Below, piece after piece: positions 48,901 through 58,006 of a stretch of DNA of 64,000 nucleotides (the stretch's first letter is position 1; each line of letters starts with the position of its first letter). This DNA comes from Pieris napi (lineage: Eukaryota; Arthropoda; Insecta; Lepidoptera; Pieridae): the NCBI RefSeq assembly GCF_905475465.1, contig NC_062236.1:7202001-7266000 (forward strand), written 5' to 3'. Both the position numbers and the translations under genes were made by a program. The notes beneath the pieces are model-generated. The model was not told the DNA's origin. It ran no database searches and saw only the letters and a program-made list of their open reading frames with translations.

Positions 48901-51900
48901 TACTTAATAAAAATAGTTTGATTATAATTAATAAGGAATTGATATGATCGATACATATTGATAAAAAATCCACTAGTTGACAGAGATTGCCAGCGATTAG
49001 ATTTTACCTTCTAATTGTGTCAATAATCGTTTTATTATAATATAATAAAAAAATTGTGTCGTTTGGGTATTCGACATACGTCACTCCGATAGTAATAATC
49101 GCAACAGGAATATTAGCTAGAAGTGCCTTTATTGGCACCCTTCTCCAAAAATAGCCTGCCCGTCACACCTCAACCTCACCTTAAAAAAAAAATCAGTCGC
49201 TCTTTAGGTCAGGCCTAAGATTTCTGAATCAGTTTCATGATCATTTTTCAATCTACTTGGCAAGTAGGTGATCAGCCTCCTGTGCCTGACACAGCCGTCT
49301 ACTTTTTGGGTCTAAGACATGTCGGTGTCCTCACGATGCGCACTAATAGATATAGAAATAATAATAGGAAGAAAGTCCATTGGTGCACAGCTGGGGATCG
49401 AACCTGCGATCTCGGAGATAAGGGTCGCACGCTGAAGTCGTAACAAAGTGCTTGGATACATCGAACCACTACACCACAGGACACAATTAATACATAGACT
49501 ACAATTATAAAAAAATATATTATAAATGGAGACGGGTACGATGTGCAGGTTTTAATCAACATTATGGAATAATATATAACTTTAACAAATTGTGTACTGT
49601 GTGATATTGATAATGTGACGTATATCTAATTACATAAAAATCTATCCAGGCTTTTGCATTTTAACAATTTATATATCCAAATTCATAACCGAAGTTTAAA
49701 AATAATAGACTAAATAACATATTACAGTGACAATGACTTAGAATCAACAACTGAGCAAATCATCAAACAAGTCAACGCCGACATGGCACTGAAAGCCAGT
49801 GTCTACATTGGAATGGACACCAGGTTAGTAAAGTACATAGTATAGTAGAAACAACCCAGATAATGTATCTTATTGATTTTTTCCTACCTAAATTTCGTAT
49901 TATTTAGTACGTATTTCATCTTTGGCTATATTACAGATATAATTGGTGTAATTGTTTTTTTGTTATATATAGTTAAATTTAGCTCTAGGAGTACAAAATA
50001 TATAAAAAAACTGGATGCTATTGCAATTCGGATTAAATTTACTACAGTAGCAACAACCCTCTATGTGGGTTCTTTCAACTACTTGTTTAAAATCCATTTG
50101 GATATGATATAGCTTTTAAACAGCACTTTTTTACGATGTTTTTCGTTACCTTACGAATATTATGTTGCGATTTTCAGGTACACAAGTCCACGTCTGGCTG
50201 CCGCGGCCGTTCACGGTGTAATGGCTTTGAAGGGGACCGCTAAAGAGTTTGGTATTGTCACTACCCCCATTTTACACTTTTGTGTAAAATGTCGTAATGA
50301 TAATACATATGGGACGCCTACGGAAGAAGGTAAATTTCGTATAAATATTTAATTTGTCTTTTTTTTCGTAATTATAAAAGTCTATACTGTATGTTCATTA
50401 TCTCTAAAGTACGAAGTATTTAGGTAGACCATTTTTTTCATTTATTTATAAGTCGTTAAACAATACGCATACTTAAATATGCGATAAAATATATATTAAC
50501 AAATTTCACATATGTATATACAATTATACGTAGAACATAAAAAATAATAAAAAATCATGTGTCCAATTCACACGTGGTAGAAGTGAAACCTTCAAAAACA
50601 AAGTTTTTATAATTAAAATATGTAAATTAGACTTTTTCTCTATCTAAATGTAGGAACTTTTCTTTAAAAAAAAATATATTTTTAATGTTAAATTTTTATT
50701 TATAACTTTAATATCTTTAATTTGGTAAAAACTAAAATAATAAAAGTTTGAAATAAATTCACAAGATCCATCGTGGGAGAAAATGAGATAGGAAGCATTA
50801 TACAGTGTATAAACTTTTAATTAAGTGTAGTACGAAGTTTTCACTTCAAAAAGTTTCTATACCTGATGATTAGTAAATAAAATTGAAAAATAATCTAATT
50901 TTATAATTAAACTACTTACTTGACTTACTTATTTAATTTTCATCAAATCTGTTTTTTTATTTCAGAAAATGTTAAAAAAACACACTAATTTAAAGTTTAT
51001 ACACTGTATAATGCCTCCTATCTCACTCTCTCCCACGCCAAATCCTATTAATTTATGTGTCTGTCTCTTTTTACTGTCGCTTTTTCCGTTGCATCCGGTT
51101 TGAAATCACAACGATTCTAAAGAAGTTTCACTTCAAAAAACGTAACTTAAAGCGATATTTATTTAACGCATACTAGAAAATGTTTTACCATACTATTATT
51201 CAATTACAGGTTATTACGAAAAAATCGTAGGCGCATTCAAAAGTATTCGCCAGAAGTTACCGGTCTGTGGTAATTACAATACCACATTATACGTGGATGG
51301 TGCAAATGGTGTTGGAGGGAAGAAATTAAATATAATTAAGAAGACATTGGACGGTGAACTCGACTTAGTCCTGTACAATTTGGGCGGAAATGGCGGAAAA
51401 CTTAATTTAAATGTGAGTGCCTAAAAAATTTAATTTTACGCAAGTTCTATACAATCTCTATATATATAAAATTCTCGTGTCACAATGTTCGTTCCCTTAC
51501 TCTTTCGAAACGACTCGACCGATTCTTATGAATTTTTTTATGAATATTCAGTAAGTCTCAGAATCGGCTGTCTATCTTTCAAACCCCTAGGTGATAACGG
51601 GTGTCCACTCCAAAAAAAAATTGCTTAATTTTTTGACATTTTTTTTTGTTTTTATTTTTTTATGATACATACAACCCTTACATTTTTATCTACCCTCTAC
51701 GATCAACCTCTTTTTTTATTTGTTAGTTAAGCACTTATAACTTGAACTCTGAGGTTTATATAGATAAAAAACACAGAAAAACCTAAAAAGTTTTCATTCC
51801 GGTAGCATAGCAAAATGTTCCATGTTGGTTTGTAGTAAAAAGGCTAGGCATTAAGGAGAAACGAAGTTCGCGAGGGCAGCTAGTTTAATATAAAATTCTT

Positions 51901-54900
51901 CAATATATATAAACGCGAATCTATTATATGATTTACATACCTCGATGTTTTGAATGCTTTAGCAAACGTAATCAGCGCTTTTTTCTAAGAAATAGATTTT
52001 AAACATTTATTATCTATTTTATAATAGTTAAAAAACTATGTTTTCTTTAAGTATTCCCATCCTTAGTGTTTTCTAAGATGTAACATAGATTAGGCTTAGC
52101 ATTAAGCGGACTATAAATAGACAAGTGCTAAGTGAGGGGTACCGGGTTCGATTCCCGGTTCGAGGGCAAGTTTTAATTTAAATTTGTTCTCGGCCTTTGG
52201 GAGGGTAGTGCGGTACCGGGCGAGTGCCTAAACCGTACATGTAGGACACGGTCGAATTTCTAAAGACAAGCACGAATTATAAAAAACCCTATACTTGACG
52301 CTGGCTAATACACAAATCGTGCCAGAGCCATAAAAAAAAATTAGACAAGTTAATTATCTACTATATAAAAATAAGTCGGGTTTTCCTTCCTGACGCTATA
52401 ACTCCAGAACGCACGAACCGATTTCCACGGTTTTGCATTCGTTGGAAAGGTCTCAGGCTCTGTGAGGTTTATAGCAGAGAAAATTCAGGAAAAATTTCAA
52501 CAGAAAAGTGGGATCACCAAACGAAATGTTACATAAAACGAAGCCATCTGGTGGCGAAACGGAGTTCGCCGAGTTCGCTAGTCATCTATAAATATATTAT
52601 CATTACTATAAATTTAAAACGTATTAATCGATTCTTTTGGACTAAGTTTTTAATATTATTTCAGTGTGGCGCAGATTTTGTGAAAGTATCACAGAAGCCG
52701 CCAGTGGGCGTTGAACACGTTCCTTACCAACGTGTAGCCTCTTTGGACGGAGATGGAGACAGAATCGTGTATTATTATGTTGATGACAGGTGACTGACAC
52801 ATTTTTAGTTTGTACAGGCTTACCGTGTAACCCTGCAGGAATAACGCGTAACATACATCTTCGACGACTCATTGGTCTAGTGGTTTGTACCCCTGACTGC
52901 GAATCCATGGGTCCCGGGTTCGATCCCCGGCTGAGACGAACATCGATGTGATGAGCATTTGGTGTTGTGCTTAGGTCTTGGGTGTTTAAATATGTATTTA
53001 TATGTCTATCTATCTATAATATGTATGTATATCCGTTGCGTAGTACCCATAACACAAGCTTCACCAGCTTAGCATGGGACAATTGGTGTGAATTGTCTTT
53101 AAAAAAAATATATATATTCATACCAAGCCGCAAAGACATTTTACAAAATTCTAAATTTTATTACAAATTTTGCTACATATAGCCCTGATCAGATTTCTGT
53201 ATTTTTTACTTAATATAATGTTTTCGGCTATGCTCATATATCTGTATATAACAGAAGGGTTGCGTTCATATAAAAAAAAAAAAATATTGTTATTTTTTAA
53301 ATTGACAAATTACGTAGTACTATTTCACCTTTCTATTAATTTATTTCATCCCAATGACACTTTAATCTTTATCATAACTGTTAAAAACTCTTTAAATGTG
53401 TGTATATAAAATACACAAATTTTCTGTTCTTTTTACAATTAATTCAGATTTCCTTAATCATATTCTATTGCTATTTACTCATGGCTATATAATATTTTTC
53501 AGTAACAATATGCGACTATTAGATGGAGATCGCATAGCAACATTATTAGCCAGTTACATAACAGAACTACTTAAAGGGTGCGATGCGCACTTACGATTGG
53601 GTTTAGTGCAAACAGCGTATGCGAATGGCGCCTCTACCAAATACATTACTGAGGACTTGGTAAGGAATTCTTTTTGAAGTGAAACTTCTTTATCGGGGTT
53701 GGAAAAAAATTGAGTGTAACATTTTTTCGTTACGCGTCACATTTTTCCGTTACGCGCCATCTTTTGAAGTGAAACTTCTTTATCGACTTATGGGAGAAAT
53801 TTTGTAGCAACTTACGCGCCATGTTGCTTTTTGAAGTCAAACTTCTTTATCGGCGTTCGAAAAAAATTTACACACATTTGTCACATTTTTCGGTTACGCG
53901 CCATCTTTTTCTTGTCCCTACCACGGTTGATCCGAAGATATTCGAAACCATTAGTAACAAAAATATATAATAAGTTATTATTATTCATAACGATAACAAT
54001 GATAGTAATACTAATAATTCTATTACAATTAATGAAATTCTGTAATAATCTTAGTACTACATAGTAGTAGGTACAGTAATAAGTTAAAATGAAATAATTG
54101 TATTTGTATTCATGTCTATGATAATAAAAGCCTTTTGTTAAACTTTATCTAATTTAACTTTATTTAACCAATTTCTGTAAAGTTGCATATAGTAGATCAT
54201 TTTTCGAAAAATAAGGTCATAAAGAAGTTTCACTTCTTACGTGTGTACACCTAGTACACGCACACATTATTTTATATTAATTCAATATATATTATTACAA
54301 AAGTTATCAAGCCCCAAACGGGGATATTTCTTTGTTCAAGTTGCTTGCTTAAATTAATTAAATGTAAAAAAATTGAGATTCTGTGACAAATAAGACTCAA
54401 TAATATTGTAATATAGAGCTAATAAGGCTTTATATTGCATTATTTATACAATACATTATTCTTTACTGAAGATTTGATAAATAATTATTTTATTGGAGTG
54501 TAAAGGAGCGTTCAAGTATTACGTAACGAATTTGGGGGGGGGGGGGGTCATTTTGTAAAACGTTTCGATGCGGGACGGGAATTGAATTACGCGTTATTGT
54601 TAATATTATTTTCGGAATTTCCAGTACTGTACACCACATAATGGTAACATTTAGGTATAAAGAGTCGCTTTGGTGGTCACGAAACGTTTTACTATTGGGT
54701 ACAGAAAAACGTTACGTCGCGTTATATGGGGGGGGGGGGTTTAATAATATCCAAAAATTGCGTGACGTAATACTTGAACGCTCCCAAATGTAATTTTAAT
54801 ATTTATTTTCTTAGATACCATGTATATACATAATATGTTGTCTATATCTAGTTGCAGCCATTAAATTGCATAAAGGATTATCCAGCATTAATATTTCAAA

Positions 54901-55245
54901 TTCAATAACATTAAATTAGAATACGTGTATTACAGAAAGTACCAGTAACGTGCGTAAAGACGGGTGTAAAACATTTACATCACGCAGCTTTATCCTATGA
55001 CATAGGAGTGTATTTTGAAGCCAATGGACATGGGACTGTAGTGTATAGTGATGTCACGAAAAATACTATAGCTAAAATTGCTCAGGAGGGGTGAGTATAC
55101 ATTATAAAAGCGAGTAGGACGAAATATCTAAAAAAAATATATATTTGTCAACTCGATACTTTAAGTCAAAAGTAATTGTAATTGTAGAACTATCTGTCAG
55201 GGAGCATTCAAGTATAACGTAACGCGATTTTTGGAGAATATTAAC

Positions 55246-55277
<32 letters not shown>

Positions 55278-58006
55278 TTGTAAGTCGCCGTAACGTTTTT
55301 CGGTACCCAAGTATAGGTTGGTTATCGAAAGCTGGCGGGTTCACAGTACTCACACTAATGCAATTTCACATACAGTATGTTTCAAAATATGATTTTTTTG
55401 CCATGCTATACATTTTAGTCCACTCTGGTTTTCGTAAGGTTGGGTGGGTTGTAAATAAATAAAAATGTGTCAAATACATATAAATATTAGGTGCATACGA
55501 GGGTGGATCCAAAAGTTCTAAGCCAGACCAAGAACGTGAAAGAGTAGTTCGTGTACATAATTTTTCATTTTTCGTCATAAGCTCCATCTAGCTCAACACA
55601 CTTCACTTGTACTTCACTAACTATTCTTTCAATACTTTAGAAACCCCAGTCGCATCTGATGTCAAATTAAATATAACATTTTTTCATTAAACTGTTTCTA
55701 TTAAGATGCTTAAAATAATTAAAAACATCGTGCACCATTTCACGAGATTGCCCTGGTAATGTTTGAAAAAAGATCAACATGTATAAAATAATAATATGTA
55801 ATATAAAACAGTAAAGATCAACATAAACAGTAGCAAAAGAAAAACAATAACTGTCTCTTTTATACTCATAAGCTTGACCGAGCGCGAGAGAGACGGACAG
55901 TCTTTTCGTGATGTATTTGTGATTGTATTTCAGTTTGACATTACGTCTCGCGCTTATACACAGACACTACACAAGCACAAAGTGTAAATGTGTTGAAGCC
56001 GCCAGCTTCAGATAACATACCTATACAGTACTGTACTCGAGTATAGTAAAACGTTTCGTGACCACCTAGTGACTCTTTAGTTACTATTATGTGGTGTTAG
56101 TCTAAAATAATATTAACAATAACGCGTAATTCAATCCCCGCCCCGCATCGTAACGTTTTACAAAAGGAAAAATACGTTACGTAATACTTGAACGCTCCCT
56201 GATAAGAAAATACTACTTCTAGACTAAAGGTTAGAACATAGATCATAAAAATTCAATAGATTTTCATCATCGCTTCACTCACTATCAGAAATGGTCTTTA
56301 ATTTTGTTAATCTATTATTTCAGTGACACGGAACAAAGAAAAGCGGCTCAATTATTACTAAGTTTCATCGACTTGACCAATGAGACTGTCGGAGATGCAA
56401 TTTCTGATCTTTTCTTGGTTGAAACAGTACTTTGTGCCAGAGGACATGACGTCAGACAGTGGATGGAGATATATAATGACCTACCCAGTAGACAGTTGAA
56501 GGTTACAGTTGAGGTTAGTATACTTAATGTACACGCGTAAGAAGTTATACTTCTTTGGTATTATTAAAAAAAGTTTTTGATTGCATGCAAATTACAATTA
56601 AATAATCAAAGACTGGAAAAGGAGTCAGTATAGTCAATAAAGTTCAGTTTGCATTTGAAAAATTAAATTAATCAATATTTATTATTATTACATTAAGTGT
56701 AACATAAATTATATTATTATTCGAATGTTGTTTTTAAATTATGTCCAATGCCGTATCTTACGTGGGCAACTTCATTTTGTTAATTTTGTGTCACGGTGCG
56801 CGCGCATCGTAAAATTTCACTCTCAACAATTTTTCATAACGCGCTTAAAGAAGTATAACTTCAAAAAACCCAGCAACGGTACTCTGTAACTCGCAATAGT
56901 GATGCCGTATATAGTATTCCAAAGTTTGCGACGTTGTGCATTGCATGTAGCGTTTTATAGCTAATATAGGTAATATCTTCATAATGCTAAATAATAAGTA
57001 TTTAAAAGGACTGTTTTACTATAGCATATTTAAATTTCTTTGATTGCCAAGTTTTTATTCTAAATAACGCCTATTTAAACGTTTCTCGCGTCAATCAACC
57101 GTACATTTTCTTTTAAATTTTTTCTATTTCCTACATTTATTTATTTAATTCCAGGACCGCAATGCTATCAAAACAACGGACGCGGAACGAAAGTGTACGT
57201 CGCCGGAATCGTTACAGGAACGTGTAGATGCGTTGGTATCTACGTACACCAGCGGGCGTGCGTTCGTACGTCCGTCCGGTACTGAAGATATTATACGGGT
57301 TTACGCCGAGGCTGATACGCAAGAGGTTTGTTTAATAACTAAATAATTATTTATTTACACTTTTAAATATTGTATAAACCTATTTCCAAAATAGGCTAAG
57401 TTATAGTACACAGTATATCAATATAATAAAAAAAGAGTGTGTGTACTTATGTACACGCGTTAGAAGTTATAGGTACTTCTTTAACGTATGGAAAAAAAAA
57501 AACTAAATGCAGTAGTGATTAATGATAAATATTAAAATGAATCAATAAAATTATTATTAGTAAATACTATAACCGTTGTATATGCAATTGATTTAATAAA
57601 AACACCAAAATAATATTTGTTTATTTACACTGTTTAATTGTACTGTTACGAAACACTAGTTCTAAATATAAAAATACTAGAATATACAACTTGAACAATG
57701 AACATAGTTATTATCGATTTTCATGCCACCTAGAACTAACTTCATTCTGTTAATTTTGTGTAACGGTGCGCGCTCATCTTAAAATTTCACTCTCATAAAT
57801 TTTTCTTAACGCGCCTAAAGAAGTATAACTTCAAAAATTAAATTAAGCCAAACGCGTAAAAACTCTATGGTCAAATTGAATTCGATGTTCTGAGATAGTA
57901 ATTTCATTTATTTTTACAGTCTGCAGATAAATTAGCAGCGGAAGTATCTCAGGCAGTTTACGACTTAGCAGGTGGAGTTGGGGATAGACCGACTATATCA
58001 GCTTAA
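42911..58006 (+). CDS. PGM3: Phosphoacetylglucosamine mutase (PGM3/AGM1)
   Basis: Converts GlcNAc-6-phosphate to GlcNAc-1-phosphate in UDP-GlcNAc synthesis, feeding chitin, N-glycans and O-GlcNAc (fly orthologue nesthocker). Twelve exons: 42911-43014, 44112-44182, 47750-47882, 49728-49823, 50178-50329, 51210-51412, 52665-52789, 53503-53659, 54936-55090, 56324-56513, 57155-57325 and 57920-58006. Introns are all GT-AG, phases agree, and the product is 547 residues, close to the family's usual length. Visible landmarks: QYGTAGFRTK at 26-35; the phosphoserine loop ITASHN with Ser69; the metal loop DGDGDR at 281-286 (three Asp at 281, 283, 285); the sugar loop EANGHG at 375-380; and the phosphate loop RPSGTED at 501-507. 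After TASHN the family's usual Pro is Leu. The start ATG is the first in frame ahead of the conserved core. Introns are crowded with TEs (M1, M2, M3, Helitrons, SINEs). The gene is convergent with ADO. Confidence 0.95.
44377..44670 (-). mobile_element. Helitron, minus orientation, in PGM3 intron 2
   Basis: On the minus strand it begins TCTAATATATAAAATTCTCG at 44670 and ends GCCAGGTCAGCTAG at 44377, between AT-rich flanks. It belongs to the family with the 5' end AAAATTCTCGTG. Near its 3' end a short TCAGCTAG copy is repeated in inverse form (about 44404-44415), giving the terminal hairpin expected of Helitrons. Confidence 0.72.
44809..44844. repeat. Perfect 16-base hairpin
   Basis: CATGCATTTTAAATGT (44809-44824), a loop CAGT, and its exact inverse 44829-44844. 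It is in PGM3 intron 2. It is too short and AT-rich to call a microRNA precursor. Confidence 0.7.
45628..46050 (+). mobile_element. Helitron in PGM3 intron 2
   Basis: It begins TCTAATATATAAAATTCTCG, has CGGCTCGACC and GAGAATCGGCTACTATC patches, and ends CGAAGTTCGTAGGGGCAGCTAG (CTAG at 46047-46050). It is close to the copy at 51457-51883 along the whole length, including TTCATTCCGG and ATGTTCCATGTTGGT. Confidence 0.75.
47190..47432 (+). mobile_element. LINE-type 3' end in PGM3 intron 2
   Basis: It contains AAAAAGAGTGGCGGAAAG, TTTCTTGCCAGTTCTTCTTA, CCGCTCTACGCCC, AAGTGTACTTGTTTACC and TATGAATAAAGATATTTTTG, and ends in short GAGTTTAAGTTT iterations. This is a common lepidopteran non-LTR retroelement 3' end with its own AATAAA. 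Confidence 0.58.
47609..47662 (-). repeat. M2-family solitary end
   Basis: Only one terminus is present: AAAGAAG, AACTTCTAACGCGTGTA, GATAAGTACACACACG. It lies about 90 bases upstream of PGM3 exon 3. Confidence 0.6.
47890..48287 (-). repeat. M2-family MITE, copy e (inverted), abutting PGM3 exon 3
   Basis: On the plus strand it starts TTGAAGTTATACTTCTTTAG at 47890, seven bases after the GT of the exon 3 donor, and ends AAGTACACACAC near 48275. Its inverse matches 57433-57837 along its length (ATATGCAATTGATTTAATAA, ACACCAAAATAATATTT, TGTACTGTTACGAAACAC). The two copies therefore lie in opposite orientation 9.5 kb apart in the same gene. Confidence 0.82.
49186..49485 (-). mobile_element. tRNA-derived SINE, Metulj-like, copy 3 (inverted)
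   Basis: The reverse complement has CTTCAGCGTGCGACC, GGTTCGATCCCCAGCTGTGC, CTTAGACCCAAAAAGTAGAC, GGCACAGGAGGCTGATCACC and ATGATCATGAAACTGATTC. A small ATTATTATTTC insert replaces part of the body. It is in PGM3 intron 3. Confidence 0.82.
50571..51141. repeat. M1-like element with a nested MITE
   Basis: Outer ends GTGGTAGAAGTGAAACCTTC (50575) and TAAAGAAGTTTCACTTCAAA (to about 51138) resemble M1 ends. Inside, 50772-51037 is a separate inverted-repeat unit: left GTGGGAGAAAATGAGATAGG, AAGCATTATACAGTGTATAA; right the inverse ending CTCCCACG at 51037. It is all in PGM3 intron 5, ending about 70 bases before exon 6. Confidence 0.58.
50772..51037. repeat. MITE with about 50-base inverted ends
   Basis: The ends are GTGGGAGAAAATGAGATAGG with TTATACAGTGTATAAA, and the inverse at about 50988-51037, with few differences. 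The stem itself contains the palindrome TATACAGTGTATA. There is no coding capacity. Confidence 0.78.
51457..51883 (+). mobile_element. Helitron in PGM3 intron 6
   Basis: It begins TCTATATATATAAAATTCTC 44 bases after the exon 6 donor and ends AGTTCGCGAGGGCAGCTAG at 51883. It is close to 45628-46050, with TTCATTCCGG and ATGTTCCATGTTGGT shared. It is non-autonomous. Confidence 0.75.
52131..52340 (+). mobile_element. SINE, second family, 5'-truncated
   Basis: It starts at GTGAGGGGTACCGGGTTCG (B-box) and continues with TTCTCGGCCTTTGGGAGGG, GACACGGTCGAATTTC and GTGCCAGAGCCAT plus an A run. It is the same family as 22070-22332 without the A-box half. A Helitron begins 17 bases downstream. Confidence 0.8.
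52357..52581 (+). mobile_element. Second-family Helitron in PGM3 intron 6
   Basis: It begins TCTACTATATAAAAATAAGT, then GGGTTTTCCTTCCTGACGC and GAACGCACGAACCGATTTCC, and ends AGTTCGCCGAGTTCGCTAG at 52581. The TC start and CTAG end mark a Helitron. The body differs from the other Helitrons here. It ends about 85 bases before exon 7. Confidence 0.72.
52866..53117 (+). mobile_element. tRNA-derived SINE, third family
   Basis: The head is TGGTCTAGTGGTTTGTACCC with GGGTTCGATCCCCGGCTGAG (B-box). The body has TGATGAGCATTTGGTGTTGT, a TATGTATTTATATGTCTATC repeat and CCATAACACAAGCTTCACC, then ends GGGACAATTGGTGTGAATTG plus an A/T tail. It lies 75 bases after PGM3 exon 7. It is a SINE head, not a tRNA gene. 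Confidence 0.78.
53671..54267 (+). repeat. M1-family element, copy d, abutting PGM3 exon 8
   Basis: It starts TTTTTGAAGTGAAACTTC eleven bases after the exon 8 donor and ends GTGTGTACAC-CTA-GTACACGCACAC. It is the closest match to the IDH3B-intron copy at 551-1106, including CTTTATCGGGGTTGG, CCACGGTTGATCCGAAGA and ATGTCTATGATAATAAAAGC. It has three internal GAAGTnAAACTTCTTTATCG units. Confidence 0.8.
54504..54785. repeat. M3-family MITE, copy 2, with G runs
   Basis: The inverted ends are GGAGCGTTCAAGTATTACG and the inverse to 54785. It contains a 14-base and a 12-base G run, at about 54534 and 54729, on the same strand. It is in PGM3 intron 8. Confidence 0.82.
55247..55277. repeat. 31-base homopolymeric C tract
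   Basis: An uninterrupted run of 31 C, inside M3 copy 3. Other M3 copies have 7-14 base G/C runs at equivalent positions, so this is an expansion. Exact length in the genome is uncertain because such tracts are hard to sequence. Confidence 0.85.
55316..56021 (-). mobile_element. Nested mariner-like element in M3 copy 3
   Basis: The imperfect inverted ends GGTTGGTTATCGAAAGCTGG and the inverse of GGTATGTTATCTGAAGCTGG are flanked by TA on each side. On the minus strand near 55690-55570 a degraded frame reads IERIVSEVQVKCVELDGAYD then EK and a stop. This resembles the C-terminal end of mariner transposases. A second end-like sequence GAGGGTGGATCCAAAAGTTC lies at about 55500, so it may be a composite. 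Confidence 0.55.
56520..56867 (+). repeat. M2-family MITE, copy f, abutting PGM3 exon 10
   Basis: It begins ATACTTAATGTACACGCG about six bases after the exon 10 donor (56514), then AAGAAGTTATACTTCTTTGG. The body matches 18772-19069, and the right end ATAACGCGCTTAAAGAAG is followed by TATAACTTCAAAAA. It contains the GTGCGCGCGC patch that 18772-19069 lacks. Confidence 0.83.
57433..57837 (+). repeat. M2-family MITE, copy g
   Basis: The left end is GTGTGTACTTATGTACACGCG with TTAGAAGTTATAG, and the right end is CGCGCCTAAAGAAGTATAAC. It fills most of PGM3 intron 11 (57326-57919). It is the plus-strand counterpart of 47890-48287. Confidence 0.82.

Larger units (their letters stand above)
55200..56199 (-). 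repeat. M3-family MITE, copy 3, split by a nested element
   Basis: The ends are GGGAGCATTCAAGTATAACG (55200) and the inverse to 56199, in reverse orientation to copy 2. The homology stops at CCCAAGTATA (55315) and resumes at CAGTACTGTACTCGAGTATA (56026). The interval between is a separate insertion (55316-56021). It is in PGM3 intron 9. Confidence 0.8.

Noticed and set aside
52866..52937. Possible tRNA gene (A-box and GGGTTCGATCCC B-box)
   Set aside because: It is continuous with a SINE body and tail and lacks a proper acceptor stem, so it is a SINE head. The same applies at 6255, 22070, 25543 and 49400-49485.
55102..55353. Open frame with a poly-glycine run
   Set aside because: The glycines are the reverse translation of the 31-base C tract in M3 copy 3.
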